NCBI GenBank assembly: GCA_045660445.1
Contig: JAZRDR010000009.1
Location: forward strand, 8,445 to 72,444
Source: Faeciplasma sp045660445
GTDB taxonomy: Bacteria > Bacillota > Clostridia > Oscillospirales > Ruminococcaceae
DNA: 64,000 nucleotides
Direction: 5' to 3'
In this document: positions 51,864 to 61,512 of the stretch, piece by piece
Layout: the number at the start of each line of letters is the position of its first letter
Numbering within the stretch: position 1 is the first letter of the stretch
Notes under the pieces: generated by a model
The model's database searches: none
Told to the model about the DNA's origin: nothing
What the model saw: only the letters and a program-made list of their open reading frames with translations
Program-made: the position numbers and the translations under genes

Positions 51864-52205
51864 ATGAAAACAAAAAAGATTATTATAAGCATTATTACGG
51901 TGTTGCTTTTATCTGCCCTGATGTGTACAGTAGTATATGCAACTAACGCATCAGGCGACGTTGCTGGTGCAATAGAGTCAACGTGGAATGCTGCAAAAGG
52001 CCAGATCAAGCAAGTTGTAAACAATGTCGTATTCCCGATAATCGATCTTATTCTGGCGGTATGCTTCTTCGCCAAAGTCGCAATGGCGTATATGGACTAT
52101 CGAAAGCACGGTCAGTTTGAGTTTACAGCACCTGCAATCTTGTTTGCCTGTCTTGTATTTTCGTTGACAGCACCTTTATACATATGGTCAATTATAGGAA
52201 TGTAA
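51864..52205 (+). CDS. DUF3852, VirB2/TrbC-like conjugation pilin
   Basis: A 113-residue protein with a signal-like first helix (residues about 5-28), AIESTWNAAKGQIKQVVNNV and two further helices. The ending FEFTAPAILFACLVFSLTAPLYIW matches DUF3852 proteins, which occupy the VirB2-like slot of clostridial T4SS. AAAGGAGG precedes ATG. First gene of the T4SS part. Confidence 0.75.
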   Translation: MKTKKIIISIITVLLLSALMCTVVYATNASGDVAGAIESTWNAAKGQIKQVVNNVVFPIIDLILAVCFFAKVAMAYMDYRKHGQFEFTAPAILFACLVFSLTAPLYIWSIIGM

Positions 52206-52226
52206 CGCCATTGGGAGGTGAAGAAT

Positions 52227-53147
52227 TTGCTTGACTGGGTATCAAGTCTTGTCAGCGGTATCGGTGAAGCGATAAGTTCTGCGTTTACTGAACTTTGGGA
52301 CAAGATATCCTCATCCATATGGACACTTTTGCTTGAATGGGTCTATAACGCTATATACGGCGGAATTGCAGATTTCTTCACTGTAATGGGAAATATGGGC
52401 ACTGAGCTTTTCGACTTGCCTTGGGTTCAGGCGGTAATAAAACTGTTCAATTTGTTCGGCTGGGCATTATTTGTCACAGGGCTTATTGTTGCCGTCTTTG
52501 ATACAGCTATTGAGTATCAATCGATGGGGCGGTTCAATATTAAGCGTCAGGTTCTTCCGATGATATACGGATTTCTGGCTGTCAATCTTTTTACGGTAGT
52601 TCCGATTAAGTTATATGTATTATGCGTTAACCTTCAGAATATCCTATCTCACGACCTGGCAGGAATCTTCTCATCGTTTATGTCACAAAATACATCGCTT
52701 GCAGAAGCGGCGATGTATGCCTTGGGTGTTCTAAATGGTTTACCAAGCATATATAATCTTTTCTTCTTGATTGCACTTGGTTACTGCGTTATTAAAATCT
52801 TCTTCGCAAACATAAAGCGTGGAGGAATCTTATTAACGCAAATCGCTGTCGGAAGTTTGTATATGTTCTCTATTCCCAAAGGATATACAGACGGGTTTAT
52901 TCAGTGGTGCAAGCAGATAGCAGCTCTGTGCGTAACTGCATTTATGCAGATGACACTTTTATATATCGGACTTATGACTTGGCAAACAAATATGCTTTTA
53001 GGTCTTGGTGTTATGCTTTCCGCCAACGAGGTTCCGAGAATTGCTCAGACTTTCGGTCTGGATACATCAGTAAAAGTAAATATGATGAGCGCAGTTCATA
53101 CAACGACATCTGCAATTAGTCTTACCAAGGCAATCGCCAAAAGATAA
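52227..53147 (+). CDS. VirB6/TrbL-like conjugation membrane protein
   Basis: A 306-residue polytopic membrane protein with about six transmembrane helices, typical of VirB6/TrbL channel subunits in clostridial conjugation loci. TTG at 52227 is chosen as start because GGGAGG at 52211-52216 is well spaced; a GTG at 52218 is too close. Assignment from topology and position. Confidence 0.72.
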   Translation: MLDWVSSLVSGIGEAISSAFTELWDKISSSIWTLLLEWVYNAIYGGIADFFTVMGNMGTELFDLPWVQAVIKLFNLFGWALFVTGLIVAVFDTAIEYQSMGRFNIKRQVLPMIYGFLAVNLFTVVPIKLYVLCVNLQNILSHDLAGIFSSFMSQNTSLAEAAMYALGVLNGLPSIYNLFFLIALGYCVIKIFFANIKRGGILLTQIAVGSLYMFSIPKGYTDGFIQWCKQIAALCVTAFMQMTLLYIGLMTWQTNMLLGLGVMLSANEVPRIAQTFGLDTSVKVNMMSAVHTTTSAISLTKAIAKR

Positions 53148-53158
53148 GGAGAGATCAA

Positions 53159-53467
53159 ATGAATCAGACGTATATCTATCCTCAGAACCTAAAATCCCAG
53201 GCTAAACTGTGGTTGTGGAATTTAAAAGATATATTAATACTCGGAACATCCCTGATAATCTCTGTTTTAGCGATAGCTAAGATCGGGTTTGCAGTTCCTT
53301 TGGTAATAACTTTGGCGTATGGATTTCTCACAATCCGATTTGATGACAATTCCGTATTGGATTTTATATTACGTGGGATAAGGTATTTTATATCCACACA
53401 GCAATACTTCGAGTGGAAAGAAGAAAGCATAGGAACGCATATTAAAAAGGACGGTGATGCAAAATGA
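53159..53467 (+). CDS. VirB3/PrgI-like conjugation protein
   Basis: A 102-residue protein: an N-terminal cytoplasmic segment, two closely spaced transmembrane helices (about residues 25-65) and a cytoplasmic tail IRYFISTQQYFEWKEE. Position between VirB6- and VirB4-type genes and this topology point to VirB3/PrgI. AAGGAGAG precedes ATG; stop overlaps the next start. Confidence 0.7.
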   Translation: MNQTYIYPQNLKSQAKLWLWNLKDILILGTSLIISVLAIAKIGFAVPLVITLAYGFLTIRFDDNSVLDFILRGIRYFISTQQYFEWKEESIGTHIKKDGDAK

Positions 53468-54045
53468 AAAAGAAAAAGGAAATATCTACACAAGAGCTCT
53501 TAGGTGTAAAGTCTTTTTCGAGAAACGGAATACAAACCAACGGACACGGTGAGATTGTATATTTTTCTGTAAGCCCAACTAATATATCTGTCTTATCAAG
53601 GCCAAGCATTTCGCAAAAGATAAATCATCTGATGCAACTATTGTGTGCTCAGCCTGACATTGAAATCCTTTGCACCGACGGCACAGAAAACTTTGATAAC
53701 AACAAGCTGTATCTTGAAAAAAGGATACAGTCAGAACAAAATCTCAAAGTCCGCTCGCTTCTTGAGCAAGATAAGAAATTCTTAGACGATATACAGCTTG
53801 AGATGTCTACCGCACGAGAGTTTATGTTTTTAATAAGGCTTAGAAATGAATCGGACGAGCAGTCATTTGCAAATCTCAACAGAATAGAAAAACTCATTAA
53901 CGAGCAAGGTTTTGATTGCAGACGTGCAGAAAAGGATGATGTAAAACGTGTATTATCCAGATACTTCAATATTGTAACAGCACAGTCTCAAATAGATGAT
54001 ATTGACGGCGAGAGTGCTGTGGCAAAATGGATTATACCCGACTGA
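53464..54045 (+). CDS. Conjugation protein preceding VirB4
   Basis: A 193-residue soluble protein with a basic N-terminus, a segment SRPSISQKINHLMQLLCAQP and a helical part. Such proteins precede VirB4/TraE ATPases in Firmicute conjugative elements and resemble the N-terminal domain of TraC/VirB4. Overlaps the upstream gene by four bases; ends 12 bases before the VirB4 start. Confidence 0.6.
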   Translation: MKKKKEISTQELLGVKSFSRNGIQTNGHGEIVYFSVSPTNISVLSRPSISQKINHLMQLLCAQPDIEILCTDGTENFDNNKLYLEKRIQSEQNLKVRSLLEQDKKFLDDIQLEMSTAREFMFLIRLRNESDEQSFANLNRIEKLINEQGFDCRRAEKDDVKRVLSRYFNIVTAQSQIDDIDGESAVAKWIIPD

Positions 54046-54056
54046 CAGGAGCGACT

Positions 54057-55886
54057 ATGAAAAGAAAAAAGAAAATACCGATAAGAACAGGGAAACTCGA
54101 ATCTCAAATCAAAGATTTCTTCGATATGATATCTCCCTCAACGATCAAGTTCAATGTTGATCATTACATATGCTCCGACTCATACCGATCTGTTTGGGCA
54201 ATAAGGGAATACCCTCCTCAAACAAATGAACAGGCAATACTCAGTCGATTTGCAGACAAGGAATCTGTAACGCTCCACATATACTCAAGATATGTAGATT
54301 CAGCAGATCAGCGAAAGATAATCTCTGGTGCCACAAGAAAAAACAGAATGCTCGGAGCATCCGAGGATGTGCAGGAATCTGTAACAGGTGAAGGAAATAT
54401 GGAAGACGTTGTTACACTTCTTTCCGAGATGCGTAAGAACAAAGAACCTCTTTTGCACTGTGCCGTATTCATAGAGCTACACGCTCCGTCGCTTGAAAAA
54501 CTCCGTGAACTTCAGTCGGAAGTTTCGATGGAGCTGACCCGCGAAAAGATAACAGTTGACCGTCTGACATTACGTCAAAAAGAGGGCTTCTTATCTGTTA
54601 TGCCTTGCGGATACAACAGCTTTTCCGCTCAGTTTGAAAGAGTTTTGCCTGCATCATCCGTTGCAAATTTATATCCGTTCAACTACTCAGGCAAAACTGA
54701 TCCCAACGGTTTCTACATCGGAAAGGATAAATACGGAACAAACATCCTCGTCGACTTTGATCAGCGAGCTGATGACAAAACAAACTCAAACATTCTGATT
54801 CTCGGAAACTCAGGACAAGGTAAGTCATATCTTATGAAGCTACTTATAACCAACCTCCGAGAGTCAGGAAAATCTATAATCTCTCTTGATGCCGAACAAG
54901 AATATGAGGAACTTACAAACAATCTAGGTGGATGTTACATTGATCTTATGAGCGGAGAATATATTATTAACCCGCTGGAGCCTAAAGCGTGGTCGGATAA
55001 TATATTGGTTTCAGTTGAGAGCTCTCCGGAAGCGTTCCGAAAAACAACAAGGTTATCTCAGCATATCTCATACTTAAAAGACTTCTTCCGCTCATACAAA
55101 GAATTCTCTGATGCACACATAGATGTTATTGAAATATTGCTGTCAAAGCTTTATGAGAACTTCAGCATAACCGATCACACTGACTATTCTAATCTTACCT
55201 CAAACGACTACCCGATTATGTCCGATTTATATAAACTAGTAGAGAGTGAGTACAAAAAGCATAAAAAGAGCAGCAAGTCTTTGTTTACCGAAGAATTGCT
55301 GCGAGAAATATGTTTGGGTCTGAATTCAATGTGCAAAGGAGCGGAATCCAAGTTTTTTAACGGTCACACCAACATAACGGATGACAAATTCATCTGCTTC
55401 GGCGTTAAAGGTCTTATGGATTCAAACAAGAAGTTAAAGGACGCTATGCTCTTTAATATTCTGTCATATATGAACCACAAGCTTCTGACTGAAGGAAACA
55501 CCGTCGCAACCATTGATGAATTGTATTTATTTCTCTCCAACCTCACAGCGATTGAATACATAAGAAACGCTATGAAGCGAGTAAGAAAAAAGGATTCATC
55601 AATAGTCTTGGCTTCTCAGAACATTGAAGACTTTCTCATTTCAGGTATACGAGAATATACAAAACCGCTGTTTTCAATACCGACACATCAGTTTTTGTTC
55701 AATGCAGGAAACATCAATCCGAAAGAATATATAGACGCACTGCAAGTTGAAGAATCCGAGTTTGACCTTATTAGATATCCAGAGCGTGGAGTGTGCCTTT
55801 TCAAATGCGGAAACGAGAGATACTTGCTCCAAGTAATTGCTCCCGACTATAAGGCAAATCTGTTCGGAACATCCGGTGGCAGATAA
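54057..55886 (+). CDS. VirB4/TraE-like conjugation ATPase
   Basis: A 609-residue ATPase, the energy source of the conjugative T4SS. Walker A GNSGQGKS at residues 250-257, Walker B-like ATIDELYLFL and the VirB4 C-terminal signature VRKKDSSIVLASQNIEDFL are present. The N-terminal third carries the VirB4 N-domain (LHIYSRYVDSAD). ATG at 54057 follows CAGGAG; an upstream start at 54027 overlaps the previous gene. Confidence 0.88.
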   Translation: MKRKKKIPIRTGKLESQIKDFFDMISPSTIKFNVDHYICSDSYRSVWAIREYPPQTNEQAILSRFADKESVTLHIYSRYVDSADQRKIISGATRKNRMLGASEDVQESVTGEGNMEDVVTLLSEMRKNKEPLLHCAVFIELHAPSLEKLRELQSEVSMELTREKITVDRLTLRQKEGFLSVMPCGYNSFSAQFERVLPASSVANLYPFNYSGKTDPNGFYIGKDKYGTNILVDFDQRADDKTNSNILILGNSGQGKSYLMKLLITNLRESGKSIISLDAEQEYEELTNNLGGCYIDLMSGEYIINPLEPKAWSDNILVSVESSPEAFRKTTRLSQHISYLKDFFRSYKEFSDAHIDVIEILLSKLYENFSITDHTDYSNLTSNDYPIMSDLYKLVESEYKKHKKSSKSLFTEELLREICLGLNSMCKGAESKFFNGHTNITDDKFICFGVKGLMDSNKKLKDAMLFNILSYMNHKLLTEGNTVATIDELYLFLSNLTAIEYIRNAMKRVRKKDSSIVLASQNIEDFLISGIREYTKPLFSIPTHQFLFNAGNINPKEYIDALQVEESEFDLIRYPERGVCLFKCGNERYLLQVIAPDYKANLFGTSGGR

Positions 55887-55904
55887 AAAACTAATTGAAA
55901 GAAG

Positions 55905-56366
55905 GTGGTCATCGCAGTAACGATATCTGCAATTGCAAAAAAGGTAGTTGAACTTCTTGCGACGAATGAAAAGGGGCAAAAGTTTTTGGGATATGTGTTA
56001 GGAATCGCCGTGTTCTTGCTCATTCTGCCGATGGTTGTAATCCTCGGTATGTTCGGATGGATGCAAGGAGATGGGAGTACCGCACTCAGCAATGAAATTC
56101 TATCCGGTTTGCCTGAAGAAACTGTGCAGGAATTATCTCAGCTCAACGATGTATGCGAAACCATAGCTGTAACCTTTTACAGCTATGGTTTGAGTGACGA
56201 TGATATAAAGAAAGCGCAAGAGATATATCTTGAGTATTTGGTGGGGTATGAGGTGATGCCTGACTTTCATGATGCGTTGGCGGGATGTTTTGTTGAAACG
56301 AGTGAGACAGTTTCTTTGTATGATAAGATATCCATTTGTTTTGGGGTGGATATATCACAAATATGA
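55905..56366 (+). pseudogene. Truncated conjugation-associated cell wall hydrolase (N-terminal part)
   Basis: A 153-residue product: AKKVVELLATNEKGQKFLGYV, a transmembrane helix (about 28-52) and a helical region ending CFGVDISQI. In related elements the same N-terminal layout is followed by a CHAP/NlpC-type peptidase or lysozyme domain, by recollection of the family. Here the frame stops five bases before the convergent permease gene of ABC cluster 2, so the catalytic part appears lost. The GTG start is poorly spaced from GAAAGAAGG; the start is uncertain. Confidence 0.6.
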
Positions 56367-56371
56367 TAATT

Positions 56372-58489
56372 CTATAAGTCCATCCCCCACATCACTTCCC
56401 TATTTCCGCTTAACGGGAGCGAGATATACTGCGCAATATCAGCACCTGCGATATAAACGATTACCGGTAGAACAAACACTGCAAGGCAGATAATTATTGA
56501 TGTCGTCTGGCTCTTGCATTTCGAGGCTATAAGCAGAACAAGCTGGCTGAGAATTACGAGAATCAGCGTTCTGTAAACCAAAAGGATTGCCATATATCCA
56601 AGGTTTGAGATGTTTATGAAGTTTGCATACTCTGCTATCGCTCTTATACTGTCGTTTAAGCCTTGCACGCCGTAAGCATAAAGCAATTGGAGGCAATAAG
56701 GAATATATGTTGCAAACGATGTTGCAATTGCAAAGAGCGCCGATGATACTTGTGTGTGCTTAAGATATGCTCTCTTACCCGATTTGGTAGTGTAAAGAAG
56801 GTATCCTATTCTCACACGGTTGTCGTAAGCGATTATGGGGGCAACCGCAAAGCAGATCGCAAGGGTTGCAATCAGCCCTAAAACATAGTCATGGATATAA
56901 CCGTTTAGCGAAACACCAAACATATCTTTGAACCCTGTCTGGTAATACATGAGGCTTGAAAGCTCGCCGGGCTTTGCAATCTCTCTTGCGGCCTCATACT
57001 GGGCGACGATTATGTCAAAGCCGTCTTTAGCTCTTAACTCGTCACCGACATTTGCGCCTTGCATCAAAGCGTTGTTAAGTGCTTCAAAACGTTCAATCTC
57101 GCTTTGAATATATTCGTGCACTTCTTCATCTGTTTCAAGACTGTAAATCGTGTTACAGTAGCCAAGATAATAGTTATCTGCCGGGTTGTATGGCTTAGAG
57201 TAGTCGTAAGCTGTATATATCTGAACAGCCAGAATCGCTGCCAGAATCAATGCGCCCTTGTGCATTACCAAAAGCTTATAGGCACAGTAGTGCCACAGCT
57301 TTTTGGACACACTTATGTGCTTAAAGAAGCCTGCGGATTTCTTTATCTCGCTTATGCTTATTGAAGTGTAAAGCTTAACCGTTAAGAGGATAAACGCAAT
57401 AATTAAAGCAATAGATGCTACAATTGTTGCACCGATTAAATTAATTGGGTAACCAAATAAATTGATGTTAGTGTATGTAACAAACAGCCTTGATGAATTG
57501 ACAAACGCCGCAAGGTTAATTTGCTTTAATACCGATAATGCCGAGGTTTCGCTTATGAGAAGATATAAAGCAACCTCGATCGCTGTTATACCTATTGCGC
57601 TTAAGTATGCTGTTGTGTTCTTAAGCCTTATGAACAGTGTACCTGCAATCAGCGCACAGATGTACAGCGCCAAAAGCTTGAACAAGAATGTGAGTGCTAA
57701 AAATTCAGCAACAGATATGGGCAGATTACAGCCAAGGTAACCCTCTAACGACTGGATAGGTCGGAACAAATCACCCAAGCCATATCGGTAACTGCCGACA
57801 GCAAGGTTAGAGCCGAAGATTAATCCCTCTGCCAGCAGGCAAACCAAAAAGACAACAAATACTTTGTTTAATGCAAGCCTAGCTCTGCCATATTTTAATG
57901 GCTTGATGAGTGCGGTAACCCCGCTTTCACGGTCTTTATAGAATACGACTGTTATTGCTGTTAGAATAATAAACAGCATAAGTAGATCGCTTGGGGTGTT
58001 ATTTACTGTTAAGAGTATTCCGAAAGATGTATCGAAAGTCGGTCTAACGCTTCTTACAGGGTCATAAGCAGGCGGAGTCTTGACAATGTTACGGTAGCTG
58101 AAACTATCCTTTTTTGCAAAAATGGAAACAGACGTCATCGTTTGGGCGGTGGCATCGATGTTTTCTAAATATTCATAATACTTCGATACAGCCTCTAACT
58201 GAGTCAGCTGTTCTGAGTACATTGACCTAAGCATCCATTTATTGAAGTCAAAGCTTTCGGTGTCCAAAGAAAACGCAAGGTCGTCAATTTTGCTTTGAGT
58301 ATATGTATGTGCTTCTTCGAGCGTAAGGTCTTTTACTTCCTCGTAATACTCTTTATAGTCAGTGCTGGAGTATTGCTTGTTAAAATCCTCGCTGAGTAAG
58401 ATATACAAATTCAAAAGCAATGCACAGCCAAGAACAAGAATGAACACTCGGCTATGAATTAGCTTGTATATTTCATTCTTTATTATCAT
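56372..58489 (-). CDS. ABC transporter permease, duplicated two-half form (cluster 2)
   Basis: A 705-residue protein with the same two-half layout as the permease at 28268: an N-terminal helix, an extracellular helical region, a block (DRESGVTALIKPLKYGRARL) and helices, then a second half with DNRVRIGYLLYTTKSGKRAYL. About 14 helices. Its ATG overlaps the ATPase stop by one base. Substrate unknown. Confidence 0.75.
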   Translation of the reverse strand: MIIKNEIYKLIHSRVFILVLGCALLLNLYILLSEDFNKQYSSTDYKEYYEEVKDLTLEEAHTYTQSKIDDLAFSLDTESFDFNKWMLRSMYSEQLTQLEAVSKYYEYLENIDATAQTMTSVSIFAKKDSFSYRNIVKTPPAYDPVRSVRPTFDTSFGILLTVNNTPSDLLMLFIILTAITVVFYKDRESGVTALIKPLKYGRARLALNKVFVVFLVCLLAEGLIFGSNLAVGSYRYGLGDLFRPIQSLEGYLGCNLPISVAEFLALTFLFKLLALYICALIAGTLFIRLKNTTAYLSAIGITAIEVALYLLISETSALSVLKQINLAAFVNSSRLFVTYTNINLFGYPINLIGATIVASIALIIAFILLTVKLYTSISISEIKKSAGFFKHISVSKKLWHYCAYKLLVMHKGALILAAILAVQIYTAYDYSKPYNPADNYYLGYCNTIYSLETDEEVHEYIQSEIERFEALNNALMQGANVGDELRAKDGFDIIVAQYEAAREIAKPGELSSLMYYQTGFKDMFGVSLNGYIHDYVLGLIATLAICFAVAPIIAYDNRVRIGYLLYTTKSGKRAYLKHTQVSSALFAIATSFATYIPYCLQLLYAYGVQGLNDSIRAIAEYANFINISNLGYMAILLVYRTLILVILSQLVLLIASKCKSQTTSIIICLAVFVLPVIVYIAGADIAQYISLPLSGNREVMWGMDL

Positions 58490-59217
58490 TATTCTTCTCC
58501 GTAATATTGCATGTAAAGATTTTCGAGGGTCTTGTCGCCCTCAACTACCTTAGAGGTCAGTTCGCTTACAGAACCGTGGTCGATTAAAACACCCGACTTA
58601 ACCAGTAAAATCTCATCTGCAATGGTTTCGATATCCGAAACTATGTGGGTCGAGATAATAACGATCTTATCTTTAGCAAGGCTTGAAATTAAGTTTCGTG
58701 TAATAACACGCTGTTTCGGGTCGAGTCCTGCGGTGGGCTCGTCGAGGATCAAAAGCTTCGGGTCGCCGAGCAGCGACTGCGCAATAAGTATGCGCTGTTT
58801 CATGCCGCCCGAAAAACCGCCGAGCTTGTGTGAGGCTTTATCGGAAAGCTCGACAAGATTTAAAACTCGCATGACTTCTTGCTTTATTTTGTCCGAGGGT
58901 ATACCCTTAAGTGCAGCGATATACCCCAAAAAACGCGCGGCGGAAAAGCTTGGATATAATTCCTGCTGCTGGGGCATAAAGCCGATAACCGAGCGGTAAT
59001 CTGCGTTAAGCTTATTAATATCCTCGCCATTCCACAAAATCTCGCTGCCCGCATCGGCTGGGATGTTTTGCGTGATAATGTTCATCATTGTTGACTTGCC
59101 GGCACCGTTTGGCCCAAGCAATCCGTAGATGCCGGCGTGAAATTCAAAGGTGAAGTCCTTCAGGGCGTGGTTTGTTGAGTAGTGTTTGTTGACTTGGTTT
59201 AGGGTGAGGGCAGACAT
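58489..59217 (-). CDS. ABC transporter ATPase (cluster 2)
   Basis: A 242-residue nucleotide-binding subunit: Walker A GPNGAGKST, signature FSGGMKQRI, Walker B LILDEPTAGLD, switch histidine in ISTHIVSD. Paralogue of the ATPase at 30582. Coupled by one-base overlaps to the lipoprotein gene upstream and the permease downstream, so all are made together. Confidence 0.93.
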   Translation of the reverse strand: MSALTLNQVNKHYSTNHALKDFTFEFHAGIYGLLGPNGAGKSTMMNIITQNIPADAGSEILWNGEDINKLNADYRSVIGFMPQQQELYPSFSAARFLGYIAALKGIPSDKIKQEVMRVLNLVELSDKASHKLGGFSGGMKQRILIAQSLLGDPKLLILDEPTAGLDPKQRVITRNLISSLAKDKIVIISTHIVSDIETIADEILLVKSGVLIDHGSVSELTSKVVEGDKTLENLYMQYYGEE

Positions 59218-61421
59218 CAGTTATCCTCCCAATCAATAGTGAACGGCTCACCCAAAAATTCACTGATGTTTTGGGTAAAAGCATTTCTTTGTTCTTCAAG
59301 TATATATCCGGATAAAAGCGCAAGGTTTTTGTATAAGGGCAAACGTTCTCTTACAGCTTCTCGGGTTATGCCGACACGCTCATATTCGCTCACATCGTTT
59401 AGCGCAAGCCAGAATGGTGCATATGCCTTATCTCCGACAACAATTGCATATTCGTTTGCAAATTCCTTAGTTATCTCCTCAATGCTTGCGTTCAAGACGA
59501 GGTCGATATCCTCTTGTGAGATAGTCGTTTCATCGCCGTATTTTAAGTACACATCGAACTTTTCAAGCGATGTGCCGAGGATTTTGATACAGCTGTAAAG
59601 GTTGTTGCAGGTTGCAATGCTGTCGCATAAGCCGTTTTCTCCGCTTGCTCTTAAGGCATTTTGCTGCTCGGTAGTGGCGAGCGAGGTTATTATCTCGTTA
59701 AGCTGATACTTTATTTTACAAGGATTAGAATAGCAATTAAGAACTTCAAGACTGCTATTTCTATTTAACGAGGAAAGATATTCATCTATATCACTTTTTG
59801 AGCTTCCGCCTCCTACGTGCTCGCCGATGATCTCGCACCCTGTCTCGTATTCCGAAATAAACCAGCCCGCAGGCACATAATAAACTGCTGTTACGCTTCC
59901 AACGCCTTCCTCTATAACGGAGAACTCCTCGGCTTCAAGCGTTTCGATATTTGTTATCACACCTTTAATGTAGGCAGATGACGCCTCCTCCAGATTGGTC
60001 TGCAAGGTAATAATAAACGACGAATCAATATCTACGTCATACAGATGAGCGACATAGTATTCATCTGTCTGTGTTCCGCCACCGCCAAGTCCTCCAGCGT
60101 TGCCGAATGCAGAATTTGTCACATATCCAAGGCTCCTCAGATAAGCCTTGATAGTTTCGTTGTATTCTGTGTAGCTGAGGTTATCAAAAAAATCATACTT
60201 CTTGCCCGTGATGCGCTCGTATTCTTCATCAATATTAAGCGGTCTCCAATTTTCTCCGTAATAAAACTCCAATGCTTCATTCAAATCGGAAAATCCCTTT
60301 TCTTCAGGCTCGGATGTCAATTCTTCAACGGGCATTTCAATTTCGCTACCGATTAGTTCGCCTGCACTTACTTTTGTATAGATATATCCGCCTTTATCAT
60401 CGTCAATACTTCTTAGGATATAGTAACCGTCGATATAGTATACTATTTCAGTCATTATATCATCTGTTTTAAGAGATAACAGCTTGCCAGTTTCTATTTC
60501 GTAGGTAGTTTTGCTCATACGGTCAAAGATATATCCGTTTACGATACTTGCATCCTGAAGCTTAGGAATCGCCGTTTCGCTTCCGTCGGGAGCGTGAAGT
60601 GTCATATTCCCATCAACATCTGATGTGATAAGGTATCCCGACATTATATAATCAACCGTATAATCAAGCTTGGATATACTACCGTCCGATATGTTGTACT
60701 TCACATAGTATTTAGTGAAAACCGACTCAGCGTATTCAAGGTCTTCGAGAAGCTTGTAGTCATATTCCTCTTCGGCATAGTTTATATGGAAGTATATTTC
60801 GTCGTTGTATATGCCAAACAGCCACGCACCGGCGCCATAGCCCTCGGAAAGCTTATCAATCTTGGTGAATTCGTTATCTTTAAAATTATAAGAATAAAGG
60901 TACGAGGCGTTGTGACTGGTAGTGTTGCCATATTCGTCGAATTCTACGCTGTCCGGGCAGAAGTAGAAGGTGTCGCCGATAAGCAAAAGCTTCGTATAGG
61001 ACATGACCTGCAAGCCTCTAAGCTCGTTTATTTTTGTGCGATTGGTACCATCAATGTTTGCTTTATAGAAATATGTATTCCAGACGTAGCCGTCTTCCTC
61101 GTGCGAGACTCCGAAGGTAAAGTAGTATAGATTATCTCCGTAAATCGTCGGACAGATGCTCATGCCAAATGATGGACAGGTCGCTTCATCCTCGTGAGCG
61201 CAGTTGGGATAAGGACAGATGAATGCAGAGTTCATTGTTGTGAAATCAGCAAAGTGCAGGCGGGAATGATAGTCTGTATACAACTCGCCGTTGTTGCAAA
61301 GATTGGTGTAGTTTGTGATTATTCTTGCTTCGTCAGAAGTCGTATTCGAGGCGCAAGATGTAAATAAAATTACTGCAGCCAAACTTAAAGCAATCATCAC
61401 AGATATAAATTTATTCTTCAT
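59217..61421 (-). CDS. Large propeller-like lipoprotein with C-x4-C-x-H-x5-C motif (cluster 2)
   Basis: A 734-residue lipoprotein (lipobox FTSC). The first half is strand-rich and propeller-like, with FICPYPNCAHEDEATCPSFG near residue 72, matching the motif of the cluster 1 lipoproteins. The second half (about 380-734) is different: acidic, with a Gly-rich GNAGGLGGGG patch and helical C-terminus, not recognised. Preceded by its own promoter. Confidence 0.7.
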   Translation of the reverse strand: MKNKFISVMIALSLAAVILFTSCASNTTSDEARIITNYTNLCNNGELYTDYHSRLHFADFTTMNSAFICPYPNCAHEDEATCPSFGMSICPTIYGDNLYYFTFGVSHEEDGYVWNTYFYKANIDGTNRTKINELRGLQVMSYTKLLLIGDTFYFCPDSVEFDEYGNTTSHNASYLYSYNFKDNEFTKIDKLSEGYGAGAWLFGIYNDEIYFHINYAEEEYDYKLLEDLEYAESVFTKYYVKYNISDGSISKLDYTVDYIMSGYLITSDVDGNMTLHAPDGSETAIPKLQDASIVNGYIFDRMSKTTYEIETGKLLSLKTDDIMTEIVYYIDGYYILRSIDDDKGGYIYTKVSAGELIGSEIEMPVEELTSEPEEKGFSDLNEALEFYYGENWRPLNIDEEYERITGKKYDFFDNLSYTEYNETIKAYLRSLGYVTNSAFGNAGGLGGGGTQTDEYYVAHLYDVDIDSSFIITLQTNLEEASSAYIKGVITNIETLEAEEFSVIEEGVGSVTAVYYVPAGWFISEYETGCEIIGEHVGGGSSKSDIDEYLSSLNRNSSLEVLNCYSNPCKIKYQLNEIITSLATTEQQNALRASGENGLCDSIATCNNLYSCIKILGTSLEKFDVYLKYGDETTISQEDIDLVLNASIEEITKEFANEYAIVVGDKAYAPFWLALNDVSEYERVGITREAVRERLPLYKNLALLSGYILEEQRNAFTQNISEFLGEPFTIDWEDN

Positions 61422-61459
61422 AAAACCACTCCTTTAACAGTTACACATCATCAGTCAAA

Positions 61460-61488
61460 TTATATACTGTAAGCATCGTATCTGTCAA
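61460..61488 (-). promoter_or_regulatory. Internal promoter of ABC cluster 2
   Basis: Minus strand TTGACA (61488-61483), 18-base spacer and TATAAT (near 61464-61459), before the large lipoprotein gene. Confidence 0.7.
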
Positions 61489-61511
61489 TATAAGGCAGAT
61501 AATCTTAAGAT
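61489..61511 (-). promoter_or_regulatory. Conserved promoter-proximal box, copy 2
   Basis: TTAAGATTATCTGCC directly upstream of TTGACA on the minus strand, almost identical to the box before cluster 1 (34205-34227). It overlaps the end of the solute-binding-like lipoprotein gene. Confidence 0.55.
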
Positions 61512-61512
61512 A

